This document shows, in pieces, positions 8,939-16,225 of a stretch of 57,207 nt of DNA. Made by a program: the position numbers and the translations under genes. The notes under the pieces are model-generated. The model ran no database searches and was not told the origin of the DNA. It saw only the letters and a list, made by a program, of their open reading frames with translations. Numbering within the stretch: position 1 is the stretch's first letter; every line of letters starts with the position of its first letter. Origin of the DNA: Gemmatimonadota bacterium (GTDB taxonomy: Bacteria > Gemmatimonadota > Gemmatimonadetes > Longimicrobiales > Gaopeijiaceae); the NCBI GenBank assembly GCA_022340755.1, contig JAJDNI010000173.1:1-57207 (forward strand). The letters run 5' to 3'.

Positions 8939-9889
8939 TCAGTGTCGTGGTACGCCCTCCAGGCGTGCCACGACGAACTCCTCTCCGCGAAAGTCGACTC
9001 CGACGATGCGCTCAGCGGCGAGGAGCTCGTCGAGCATCGCCGGTCCGCCACCCGCTTCTCTCAGGTAGTTCCGGGCCACCCTCTCCGGCATGGGGTGGAC
9101 CTGAAGGATCGCGAGGAGGTCGCGCACCGGATCGTCGCCGTGAGCGAAGGCGCCCTCCTCCGGACTCACCAGGAGCTGCACCTCGGGTAACCGCTCGCTG
9201 AAGATCTGGTGGGCTTCGACCAGCGCCTGCGTCGAGGGCGGTCTGACCCCAGGGACTGCAGGGGGGCGAGTGGGTACAGCGAGGTAGGCTCGGTGAGCGG
9301 CGAGGCCTCCGAGGAACACGGCGGTGCGCTCCAGCTCATCGGTGTCGTCGTTGATCCCCTCCACCAACATGGTCTCCGTCCACAGTTCTCCCGGAAAGTC
9401 CCGCACGAAGTACTGGAGCCCCTCGAGGATGGCGGGAAGACGGAGCTGACGCCCGGGTCGGTTGATCCGGCGCCAGATACGGGGATCCGTCGTGTCCACC
9501 TTCACCGACACGACGTCGGCGTCGGCGAGGCCCGCACGGACCTCCGGGCGCCAGAGCAGCGATCCATTCGTGATGACGGCCACGGGGATCCCGAGCTGCT
9601 TCAAGGCCCGGATTTCCGAGCCCAGCAGCAGATCCAACGTAGGCTCGCCGTCGGGTACCACCGTGACATAGTCGACGGGCTCGCCGGAGGCTCGGCACGC
9701 GGCCACCCGGTCTCGCACGGCACCGACCAGCTCCCGGACGGGAAGGAACCTGCGCGGACGGATGCGCATCGGCCTCGTGGGGCCGAGCTGACAGTAGACG
9801 CAGGAATAGCTGCAGCGCTTGGGAGGGATGTTGTTCACCCCGAGGCTGCGTCCGAAACGCCTGGACGGTACCGGACCGAAGGCCAACAT
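8939..9889 (-). CDS. Radical SAM protein (COG0731-like)
   Basis: 316-aa radical SAM enzyme. The 4Fe-4S/SAM motif is C26-x3-C30-x2-C33 (KRCSYSCVYCQLG) and the glycine-rich SAM motif VPDGEPTLD follows. The opening FGPVPSRRFGRSLGVNN is characteristic of a widespread bacterial group distantly related to wyosine-synthesis TYW1 enzymes; its substrate is not known. The C-terminal 100 residues include a possible winged-helix-like segment. GGAGGC lies just upstream of ATG 9889. Divergent from the XRE-cupin regulator, with which it shares a palindromic control region. Confidence 0.88.
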   Translation of the reverse strand: MLAFGPVPSRRFGRSLGVNNIPPKRCSYSCVYCQLGPTRPMRIRPRRFLPVRELVGAVRDRVAACRASGEPVDYVTVVPDGEPTLDLLLGSEIRALKQLGIPVAVITNGSLLWRPEVRAGLADADVVSVKVDTTDPRIWRRINRPGRQLRLPAILEGLQYFVRDFPGELWTETMLVEGINDDTDELERTAVFLGGLAAHRAYLAVPTRPPAVPGVRPPSTQALVEAHQIFSERLPEVQLLVSPEEGAFAHGDDPVRDLLAILQVHPMPERVARNYLREAGGGPAMLDELLAAERIVGVDFRGEEFVVARLEGVPRH

Positions 9890-9939
9890 GATCCGCCTCC
9901 GCGTGTTGCCCGTATGTCAATCTACACCCTGAGGCAATC

Positions 9940-9980
9940 TACCGTTGTACTGAAGAAGGTACAACTGTACCATATAGGGT
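9940..9980. promoter_or_regulatory. Overlapping divergent promoters and nested palindromes
   Basis: Between the radical SAM gene and the regulator gene lies TTGTAC-N8-GTACAA, overlapped by a second dyad GGTACA-AC-TGTACC. On the plus strand TTGTAC is followed after 17 nt by TACCAT; on the minus strand another TTGTAC is followed after 17 nt by TAGATT. The two predicted -35 boxes are thus the two palindrome arms. A repressor bound here would block both promoters; the XRE-cupin protein encoded 35 nt away is the obvious candidate. Coordinates are good to about one base. Confidence 0.55.
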
Positions 9981-10013
9981 GACATCGCGGGCCTGCCCCT
10001 GGGTCAGGAAGAC

Positions 10014-10613
10014 ATGATGGATCAACAGTCGAGCGTCGGCATCCGACTTCTGGAGGTCCGCCGGTCCCGGGGTCTGTCGCTCCGGGCTCTGGCCGCGAGC
10101 TCAGGGCTTTCCATCAACGCCATCAGCAGGATCGAGCGGGAAGAGAGCTCGCCGACGGTTGCCTCCCTCCAACGGCTGGCCTCCGCTCTGGACGTGCCCC
10201 TCATCCAGCTCTTTCGGGTGGCCCCTGAGTGCGCCACGGTGGTGGTCCGGCACGGCGAGGGCCTGAAGTCGAGAAGCGGGGGTGTGCTGATCGAGAGCCT
10301 CGGTGCCGGGCTACGGGGGCAGCGCTCCGGGCCCTTCTTGATGACGCTCGAGCCCGGTGCCTCGGGAGGCGAAGAGTCGATTCACCACGAAGGTGAAGAG
10401 TTCGTCCATTGCCTCGAGGGGGAGGTGGAGTACACGGTGGGGACCGGGCGGCATCACCTCGCCGAGGGAGACAGTCTCCTGTTTCTGGCGACGCAGCCGC
10501 ACACGTGTCGAAACCTCGTGGATCGTGCCGCTCGGCTGCTGATCGTCGTCGTCGCGCCCCCGGGGGATATGCAGGCGACGCAGCAGCGGCACCTCATGCT
10601 CTGGGAGACCTGA
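10014..10613 (+). CDS. XRE-family transcriptional regulator with C-terminal cupin domain
   Basis: 199-aa regulator. Residues about 9-65 form a Cro/C1-type helix-turn-helix (LRALAASSGLSINAISRIE followed by SPTVASLQRLASALDVPL); residues about 110-185 form a cupin_2 barrel with H-x-H-type ligand segment SIHHEGEEFVHCLEG and PHTCRNL. Proteins of this design sense a small molecule or metal and often regulate themselves and a divergent gene. Start is ATG 10014 or the adjacent ATG 10017, both served by AGGAAG. Convergent with the CooC-like gene after 48 bp. Confidence 0.9.
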   Translation: MMDQQSSVGIRLLEVRRSRGLSLRALAASSGLSINAISRIEREESSPTVASLQRLASALDVPLIQLFRVAPECATVVVRHGEGLKSRSGGVLIESLGAGLRGQRSGPFLMTLEPGASGGEESIHHEGEEFVHCLEGEVEYTVGTGRHHLAEGDSLLFLATQPHTCRNLVDRAARLLIVVVAPPGDMQATQQRHLMLWET

Positions 10614-10661
10614 CGGACGACTGGCGGAATCGCCCTCCGCTTCAGTCCTCACGCCGGACGG

Positions 10662-11582
10662 TCAGGCTGTGGAGACCGCCTGCGCCCGGCCCACCAGGAG
10701 TTCCAGGTTCTGCACCAGAGTCACCGCTTCTTGGGCAAGGACGGCCGACTGGACGCGACGCCCGCGGAGCCACTGTTCCTCCACGGTTCGGTCCGCTCCG
10801 AAGGAGCCCATCACGGGGATCTTTCGGTCGGTCAGCGCGACGCGCAGGTAGGACTCGGTGGACGGATCCGCCACCCTGTTCAGCGTCGCGGCGACGCCGC
10901 GCACCCGCGCATCGCGGAAGATCCGGATGGCCAGCTCCACCAGGTCACCTCTCTCGAGGAGATGCTGGGTCGCGGGGGGCACCCCGGCTCGGATCTTGTC
11001 TACCATGCTGGAGAGGTGCACCGCCATCTGAACGGCGGCTACGGTAGGATCGACCACGACCAGACCCCAGTCGAGGGACGTGACCACCCCCCTCGCGGAA
11101 TCCTCGAAGCCCGCCTTGAAGTCCACGAGGACCACATGCTCGGGGCCCAGATCCTCCACCACCAGGTCGCGGGCGATCTTGGCAACGGGACCGTCGCAGC
11201 CGGCTCCGGGGCCGAGGGCCCCCATCTTTCCCGCGACCATGAGGCGTAGGCCATCGCGGTGCCCAACGAACCGTTCGGGGATCTCGCGGATGGACACGGC
11301 GGCGCCCTGCAGGGGTGTGGGGTCGTCCACCGGACACGTGACGAGTCCCCCGCTGAAGACCATCCCCCCGAAGTAGTCGAGGAGCGGGTCCGGGTCCCGT
11401 GGAATCCCCAGGGCCCCGGCGAGGCCCACGTTGGTGGAGTCCGCGTCGAGGACCAGGACCGAATACCCCCGCTTGACGAGGGCATCGGCCAGCAGGACCG
11501 TCACGGTGCTCTTCCCCGCGCCACCCTTTCCGAAAAGCCCCAGCCGCATTCCGGCGAGAGGCATGTCTTCGCGAGCCATCAT
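10662..11582 (-). CDS. CooC/MinD-like SIMIBI ATPase (maturation-type)
   Basis: 306-aa P-loop protein with the deviant Walker A KGGAGKST (residues about 19-26), a second Asp loop LDADSTNVGLAGALG, and VLVDFKAGFED as Walker B/switch II. This pattern is that of the CooC group of ATPases, which load nickel into CO dehydrogenase, and of related Mrp/MinD-type metal-cluster carriers. No CO dehydrogenase or acetyl-CoA synthase gene is in the window, so the client is unknown. ATG 11582 or the second ATG 11579 may be used. Divergent from a NifX-like gene, suggesting a shared role in cofactor or cluster handling. Confidence 0.82.
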   Translation of the reverse strand: MMAREDMPLAGMRLGLFGKGGAGKSTVTVLLADALVKRGYSVLVLDADSTNVGLAGALGIPRDPDPLLDYFGGMVFSGGLVTCPVDDPTPLQGAAVSIREIPERFVGHRDGLRLMVAGKMGALGPGAGCDGPVAKIARDLVVEDLGPEHVVLVDFKAGFEDSARGVVTSLDWGLVVVDPTVAAVQMAVHLSSMVDKIRAGVPPATQHLLERGDLVELAIRIFRDARVRGVAATLNRVADPSTESYLRVALTDRKIPVMGSFGADRTVEEQWLRGRRVQSAVLAQEAVTLVQNLELLVGRAQAVSTA

Positions 11583-11670
11583 TCTTCAACCCTCGCGAGT
11601 GTCACGAACCGGGCCGGGCCGCCCGTTCCCGCGCTCGCTGTCGTGTCCTCGAACACTGCCGCGGCAAACG

Positions 11671-11713
11671 GTTATATTGTGTATATGCACAAATCTAGTC
11701 CTGTGGACACAAC
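11671..11713. promoter_or_regulatory. A+T-rich divergent promoter region with TTGTG-N6-CACAA dyad
   Basis: The CooC-like and NifX-like genes diverge around an A+T-rich island. It contains TATATT (11673-11678 area) and a perfect inverted repeat TTGTG-TATATG-CACAA at 11677-11692, then TGTG-GA-CACA at about 11704-11713. The arms resemble CRP/FNR-family half-sites but the spacing differs from both classic sites. The binding protein is not identified. Confidence 0.4.
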
Positions 11714-11770
11714 TGGACAACACGAAGGACTCGCAGGTTCGTGGGGGCGCGCAGATGTGAGGTCAGAGCC

Positions 11771-12106
11771 ATGAGGATCGGAGTCACGGCGAAGGGAACA
11801 ACACTCGACTCACCCGTCGAAACCAGGTTCGGCCGGTGTCCCTACGTGATTGTGGTGGAAGGGGATACGACGGGTATGGAGATTCTGCCGAACCCCTATG
11901 CAGGGGAGTCCGGTGGCTCCGGAAACCGGTTGGTGAGCTTGATCGCGAGCCACCGCGTGGACGTGGTGCTGACGGGGTGGCCGGGCCCGAACTCCTTCGC
12001 GGCCTTGGAGTCCGCCGGGATCCGCATCGTCAAGGGCTGCTCGGGGACCGTACGCCAAGCGCTGGACGCGTTCCTGGGGGCAGGGCCGGGTGCGGGTACG
12101 GGTTGA
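11771..12106 (+). CDS. NifX/NifB-C-terminal-like protein (dinitrogenase FeMo-cofactor family)
   Basis: 111-aa protein with the ribonuclease-H-like fold of the Nitro_FeMo-Co family: MRIGVTAKG, SPVETRFGRCPYVIVVE, NPYAGESGGSGNRLVSLIASHRVDVVLTG and GIRIVKGCSGTVRQAL. In nitrogen fixers such domains carry FeMo-cofactor precursors; in most other organisms they are small proteins of unknown role next to MinD-like ATPases and metal-cluster genes, as here. ATG 11771 follows GAGGT at 11759-11763; an upstream in-frame ATG lacks support. No nitrogenase genes are present, so a nitrogen-fixation role is not implied. Confidence 0.85.
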   Translation: MRIGVTAKGTTLDSPVETRFGRCPYVIVVEGDTTGMEILPNPYAGESGGSGNRLVSLIASHRVDVVLTGWPGPNSFAALESAGIRIVKGCSGTVRQALDAFLGAGPGAGTG

Positions 12107-12147
12107 CGTCCGCTTTTCGAGCGCCGAGGTGCTTCGAGCTCTCTCTG

Positions 12148-12168
12148 CCGACGCTACGGCGGCGTCGG
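12148..12168. terminator. Hairpin between convergent NifX-like and cobO genes
   Basis: CCGACGC at 12148-12154 pairs exactly with GCGTCGG at 12162-12168 around a 7-nt loop, in the 84-bp gap between two converging genes. No poly-T tail is seen on either side, so termination strength is uncertain. Confidence 0.4.
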
Positions 12169-12190
12169 GAGGCCAGCCCTTGCGTCGAGG

Positions 12191-12742
12191 CTATCGCTCG
12201 ATACCGTCGCGGGCCGGTACTCCCTCGCGGTAGTAGTGCTTCACCTCGCGCATGTCCGTCACGAGGTCTGCCCTCTCCACTACCTCGGTAGGCGCATACC
12301 GCCCCGTCAGAATCAACTCGACGTGCTCCGGCCGCCGGTCAATGAAGGCCAGGACGTCCGCCGTATCGAGCAAACCGAACCAAACGGCGACATTCACCTC
12401 GTCCAGCACCACCAGATCGTACCGGCCGGACCGCATGGCATCGAGTGCCCGTCCCAGACCCCGCTGAGCGCGGGCGACATCTTCCGCGGTGACTTCTTCG
12501 CGCCGCAGGCAGTCGGTCCCGCCGTACTGCTCGATCGTGATGAGCGGAATGCGACGCAGTGCGTCGAGCTCGCCGTAGGGACGGCCTTTCATGAACTGCC
12601 CGACGTACGTGCGCAGCCGATATCCGGCGGCGCGCACTGCCTGCCCCAGTGCGGCGGTCGTCTTGCCCTTGCCACAGCCAGTATAGACGTGAACGCGACC
12701 GGTCAGCGTCAGCCGCTGGGGAGTGCCACCAGGGGCGCTCAT
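12191..12742 (-). CDS. cobO: Cob(I)yrinic acid a,c-diamide / corrinoid adenosyltransferase (BtuR/CobO type)
   Basis: 183-aa enzyme that transfers adenosyl from ATP to Co(I) corrinoids to make the adenosylcobalamin form. The P-loop is TGCGKGKTTAALG (residues about 21-33); further family marks are RTYVGQFMKG, LVVLDEVNVAVWFGLLD and the C-terminal ADLVTDMREVKHYYREGVPARDGIE. ATG 12742 overlaps the stop codon of the upstream MBL gene as ATGA, showing translational coupling. The rest of a cobalamin pathway is absent, so it probably serves corrinoid salvage. Confidence 0.93.
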   Translation of the reverse strand: MSAPGGTPQRLTLTGRVHVYTGCGKGKTTAALGQAVRAAGYRLRTYVGQFMKGRPYGELDALRRIPLITIEQYGGTDCLRREEVTAEDVARAQRGLGRALDAMRSGRYDLVVLDEVNVAVWFGLLDTADVLAFIDRRPEHVELILTGRYAPTEVVERADLVTDMREVKHYYREGVPARDGIER

Positions 12743-13485
12743 CGAGCCCCGCTCGGGACGGCGCCGACGACGATGGTGGTCCCCACCCCCGCGCGGAGGA
12801 AGTCCTCTCCGTACTCGGCGGCGAACATCTCGATGGCACGGTCCCCCGTGCAGTGACAAGGCGCCACGCGCTCTACGCCCAGCCGACGGAACTCGGTGAT
12901 TATGGCCTGGATCTGATCGGGGGTGGCATCGCGCAGATGGAAGCCTCCCAACACCAGGTGCACCGGCTCGGTTCGCCGAGACACGACCCGTGCCACCATG
13001 CGGGCCACCCCCGGATGGGCGCAACCCGTTACGACGACGAGCCCTCGCGCCGTTTCGACAACCAGCGCTTGCTCCCGAATCCCGCCGTCGAGGTCGCCGG
13101 TGGTGGACACGCCGGCGAGCACCTCTTGCCCTCCCTCGGTCTCGACGACGGGCACCCGTGAACGCAGATGCCGCTTGAAGTCCTCCGGGAAGCTGGGCAG
13201 CAGGTAGACCGTTGGTCGGATACCGGTGTCGAGTAAGCCGTCGAGGCCACCGGTGTGATCACTGTGGGCATGGGAGAGCACGACGGCATCGATGAGCCGT
13301 GGGTCGATGGAGAGGGCACGCATGTTGGCGAGCAGGGTCGGACCGTCCGCACCGGTGTCGAACAAGGCGACGGACCCGTGCGACACGACCAGTACCGCGA
13401 GCCCCCAGCCCGTCCGCAGGGTTGGCGCGTACTGATTGTTGTCGTACACAACGATGATGTGGACGCTGTCGGGTGGTTGACGCAC
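12739..13485 (-). CDS. MBL-fold metallohydrolase (COG1237-like)
   Basis: Metallo-beta-lactamase-fold enzyme with SHAHSDHTGGLDGLL (the H-x-H-x-D-H dinuclear metal motif), an early VVYDNNQYAP segment, GCAHPG, LGGFHL and PCHCTG. This is the pattern of COG1237 proteins, some named beta-RFAP (methanopterin) synthase-like although most bacterial members have no proven reaction. The start is uncertain: a GTG at 13485 gives the usual family length (248 aa); the frame stays open to 13749 but that extension is Arg/Ser-rich and looks non-coding. Stop overlaps the cobO start by 4 bp, so the two act from one transcript. Confidence 0.8.
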   Translation of the reverse strand: MRQPPDSVHIIVVYDNNQYAPTLRTGWGLAVLVVSHGSVALFDTGADGPTLLANMRALSIDPRLIDAVVLSHAHSDHTGGLDGLLDTGIRPTVYLLPSFPEDFKRHLRSRVPVVETEGGQEVLAGVSTTGDLDGGIREQALVVETARGLVVVTGCAHPGVARMVARVVSRRTEPVHLVLGGFHLRDATPDQIQAIITEFRRLGVERVAPCHCTGDRAIEMFAAEYGEDFLRAGVGTTIVVGAVPSGAR

Positions 13486-14095
13486 TTGTGTTTCGCTCTT
13501 CGTCAGCGGGGACTGCACCCCAGCCGTCGCGGTCACGACGCCGGTGATGGTGTACAAGCAGCGACTGCACCGGGGCGCGGAAGGCCGCGATCGAAGTGCG
13601 ACCTCCGCACGCGCCGAAGGCACTGAACCGTCGGCCGGGGAACACACATGCATTCGACGGCGGCCAAACGGCCTGCGGCGCGGGCAGGGATCGGGGCGTC
13701 GGGCAGGTGACCTACGGGCGGTCATTGCACTCGTTGCGGGCCTGCACAAGCCCGTCGATCAGGTGTGTGAACCCGGATCCGTCCCCAGTGACCGGACGGG
13801 TCTCTCCACTGGCATCGGGCCGAATACGTCGCGTACGTCGCTCATCTCGGACACCGGCCAGGGACCAGACGGAACATCGGTTCCTACCCACCGGGTACGT
13901 CTTCGGTTCACACCTCTAGGGTGACGGCCGAGCTGGTCGGTGGAGGGCTGGGAGTCGTGCCTCGCTCGGTATCGATGGGTCGCTACTCCGTTCCCCTTCC
14001 TGCGCTCCCATCGCTTGCCTATGATGTGACAGGCGGGACTGGAATTTCGTGGTGTGGCCGAACCGCGGCGTAGAGGATTCCGTCGAGGTGGAACC
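13486..14095. other. 610-bp stretch without a convincing gene
   Basis: This gap between the leftward MBL gene and rightward genes holds the possible N-terminal extension of the MBL frame (to 13749), but codon use there is unlike its neighbours. A weak promoter candidate for the rightward genes is TTCCTG at 13997-14002, 17 nt, TATGAT at 14020-14025. No repeat, RNA gene or cobalamin riboswitch was recognised. Confidence 0.4.
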
Positions 14096-14443
14096 GTGAG
14101 CACCTGTCCCGAAGCCGAAGCCTATCTCCGCGATGTCGTCGCATTCGTGACCGGCTTGATGACTCGACGCGGAGTGCTACTGCGGGCGTCGACCGAGCTG
14201 GCACGGTCGTCCATTCCGACGCTCGCGGCCGTCAAGCTCAATCGACTCCATGAAGCCGACAATTCCGGCTGGGCTGCTCGCCAACGAGGGCTCGCGATCT
14301 CCACTGCCAGCGAAGACGGTCTGCACATCACCACCGCATGGCTTGACGAATGGCCATTCGAGGAGGACAACCATGCCGGAACGACTTGTTGCGCACGATT
14401 TGTTCAGCTTCCTGCGTCCGGAGCAGGTCGACGCGATCAGTGA
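14096..14443 (+). CDS. Possible small hypothetical protein overlapping the next gene
   Basis: A GTG at 14096 follows GAGGTGG and opens a 115-aa frame with normal GC-rich third positions up to about residue 85 (EAYLRDVVAFVTGLMTRR, IPTLAAVKLNRLHEADNSGW). It then runs 71 bp into the following cyclic-nucleotide-domain gene, where its codon use degrades. It may be a real small gene, a gene shortened by a frameshift near 14360, or a chance frame. No family is recognised. Confidence 0.35.
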   Translation: MSTCPEAEAYLRDVVAFVTGLMTRRGVLLRASTELARSSIPTLAAVKLNRLHEADNSGWAARQRGLAISTASEDGLHITTAWLDEWPFEEDNHAGTTCCARFVQLPASGAGRRDQ

Positions 14444-14846
14444 ACGAGCCGCTAGAGTGCGGTTCACCGCAGGCGCCATCGTGTACGAACGAGGTGCGAG
14501 AGCCGATCATCTCTACGCCGTGCTCGAGGGTGCGATCACGTTATACTTGCACGGCGCAGCCGGATTCAGCGTTGCGATCGATCACCTGGGGCGAGGAGAC
14601 ATCTTCGGCTCCTGTGTCTGTTTCCAGCGGGACACCTACGCGCTGGCCGCACAGTGTGCCCAGGACTCCGAGCTTCTCATGATCGAAAGCGCCGCGCTGA
14701 AGGACCTGATGGACCGGGACCTGCAGATGGGCTATGCACTGCAGACGCGGCTCTCCGCCATCTACTTCGGACGCTACATCGAGACGATGCGGAAGCTTCA
14801 GGCGATCACGATGAGCCTGCCAATCGAGCCCGTGCCCTCGGGCTGA
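14373..14846 (+). CDS. Cyclic-nucleotide-binding-domain protein without a DNA-binding domain
   Basis: 157-aa protein made almost only of a CRP-like sensor barrel: FLRPEQVDAISERAARVRFTAG, VYERGARADHLYAVLEGAITLYL and HLGRGDIFGSC, then helical segments to residue 150. The usual C-terminal helix-turn-helix of Crp/Fnr regulators is missing, since the protein ends soon after the dimer helix (LQAITMSLP). It may therefore be a ligand- or redox-sensing partner rather than a regulator. AGGAGG at 14361-14366 decides ATG 14373. A small GATGCG-AG-CGCATC hairpin (14845-14858) follows the stop. Confidence 0.82.
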   Translation: MPERLVAHDLFSFLRPEQVDAISERAARVRFTAGAIVYERGARADHLYAVLEGAITLYLHGAAGFSVAIDHLGRGDIFGSCVCFQRDTYALAAQCAQDSELLMIESAALKDLMDRDLQMGYALQTRLSAIYFGRYIETMRKLQAITMSLPIEPVPSG

Positions 14847-14858
14847 TGCGAGCGCATC
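14845..14858 (+). terminator. Small hairpin at the stop codon of the cNMP-domain gene
   Basis: GATGCG and CGCATC flank AG, overlapping the stop codon. The stem is short and lacks a T-tract, so this is a weak terminator candidate. Confidence 0.25.
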
Positions 14859-15047
14859 GCCCCGGCAGTGCCGAAGAACGCCCCTGACCACATAGAGGGC
14901 GCTGGGGTCGAAGGGTCGCGGACTCGGTTGACTGCCATCTTCTGGGACGTCGGTTCGAACTGATCCGGGTCGGCGTCGTCGGATCATTGTGTGCATACCC
15001 GTCCGGGAGATGGCTCGAGCGCCACCCTTGGGACAAGGATGTCATCT

Positions 15048-15602
15048 ATGACCGGCAACTGGATGGACCGCCTGGAAAGAATCCGCAAGGGCAAGGACAG
15101 GTTCTTTCGGGAAAGCCCCCAATCGCCCCTTTCCCGTCGGGATCGCGAGACCTTCGAGGGATTGGACTACTACCCGGTGAACGAGGAGTATCGCTTCGAG
15201 ATCGAGCTGCACGAGCACGAGGACAAGGCAGCGGTGACACTCGATGCCACGGGCGGGGACAAGCGGCACATGGTGCGGTGGGGCGAGTTCCGATTTGTCG
15301 TCGACGGGAGCGAGCGGAAATTGTCGGCATACCAGGTGGACCCGGGTGAGGGGCGGCTGTTCGTCCCTTTCAGAGACGCTACAGCGGACACCGACACGTA
15401 CCCCAGGGGGCGCTACCTCGACCTGGACCCCCGCGTCCACCAGACGCCGGAAGGGCGATGGGTCCTGGACTTCAACGAAGCCTACAATCCCTGGTGCGCC
15501 TACACGGATGGGTACTCGTGCGTGATTCCGCCTGGCGAGAACTCTCTCGACCTCTCGATCCGTGCCGGCGAGAAGCGGTATAGGTATCCGGACAGCCACT
15601 GA
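15048..15602 (+). CDS. DUF1684-domain protein
   Basis: 184-aa protein matching DUF1684: LDYYPVNEEYRFEIEL, GGDKRHMVRWGEFRFVVDG, GRLFVPFRDATADTDTYPRGRYLDLDP and the hallmark LDFNEAYNPWCAYTDGYSCVIPPGENSLDLSI. The family is widespread and uncharacterised; the conserved Asn-Pro-Cys/Trp segment suggests an enzyme or metal-binding site, but no reaction is known. ATG 15048 follows AAGGA by 9 nt. An in-frame ATG at 15039 lacks such a site. Confidence 0.88.
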   Translation: MTGNWMDRLERIRKGKDRFFRESPQSPLSRRDRETFEGLDYYPVNEEYRFEIELHEHEDKAAVTLDATGGDKRHMVRWGEFRFVVDGSERKLSAYQVDPGEGRLFVPFRDATADTDTYPRGRYLDLDPRVHQTPEGRWVLDFNEAYNPWCAYTDGYSCVIPPGENSLDLSIRAGEKRYRYPDSH

Positions 15603-15671
15603 CGGGTCGCCCACGCACGCGCAGTCGAATCCCCGCGGGTAGGTACCGTCGCCGTCGAGGGGAGCGCCGGG

Positions 15672-16175
15672 TCACTCCGTCATGACGAGAGCCGCCTTGG
15701 GCATGTCCAGTGGCTCGGCGAAGCCCCGGCGTGCGATGGTGCGAGCGCACGTGTTGAAGCGGAGGATAGCATCGTCGTCACCGGGTGGCCGAATGGCTTC
15801 TGCCTCTTCATACCACGTCATCGCCTCTCGAAGGGAGCGGTTGGCGTAGTCATCGGAAGCCGGGCCACCCCGGGTCAACTGGGCCTTTCCCAGGCGCTCC
15901 GCCACGATCCCGGAGTAATAGAAGCGCTCGTACTCGTCTTCGAGCGCGGCGACTCGCTTTGCCGCCTCGGCCACCCGACCGAGGTCCATCCGGAACTGAT
16001 CCGTCAATGACAGGATCAGCAGCACTCGTGCCTCGTGGTTTTCAGGGTCCACCTGGAGCACGTCCACACAGATGCTCTCCGCCTCGCAGGGCTCGCCCAG
16101 CAGGCGGTACCGCTCCGCCTTCCGCATCGCGTTGGGCACACCATCCACGGTCAGCTTCTTGAGCTCGTCGATCAT
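15672..16175 (-). CDS. TPR-type protein at the end of the leftward redox operon
   Basis: 167-aa helical protein with tetratricopeptide-like repeats (AMRKAERYRLLGEPCEAESICVDVLQVDPENHEARVLL read as consecutive helix pairs, and AMTWYEEAEAIRPPGDDDAILRFN). No signal peptide, so cytoplasmic. AAGGAGG lies 6 nt ahead of ATG 16175. It follows the octaheme cytochrome gene by 50 bp and is the last gene of the sigma-54 operon starting at 21151; TPR proteins in this position often help assembly of membrane or cytochrome complexes, which is inference here. Confidence 0.78.
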   Translation of the reverse strand: MIDELKKLTVDGVPNAMRKAERYRLLGEPCEAESICVDVLQVDPENHEARVLLILSLTDQFRMDLGRVAEAAKRVAALEDEYERFYYSGIVAERLGKAQLTRGGPASDDYANRSLREAMTWYEEAEAIRPPGDDDAILRFNTCARTIARRGFAEPLDMPKAALVMTE

Positions 16176-16225
16176 TTCATCCTCCTTCCTGCACGCCGAA
16201 CCTTCCCCGGCAGGTCGGCAGGACC

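Noticed and set aside
11771-12106. Nitrogen fixation role for the NifX-like gene
   Set aside because: No nifHDK, nifB or nifEN in the window; such small NifX-like proteins are widespread in non-fixers.
12743-13500. Cobalamin riboswitch before the adenosyltransferase gene
   Set aside because: cobO starts inside the stop codon of the MBL gene, leaving no leader, and no B12-box-like sequence was seen upstream of the MBL gene.
14940-14985. tRNA-like GGTTCGAAC loop
   Set aside because: The sequence around it does not form acceptor, D and anticodon stems, so it is a chance T-loop match.
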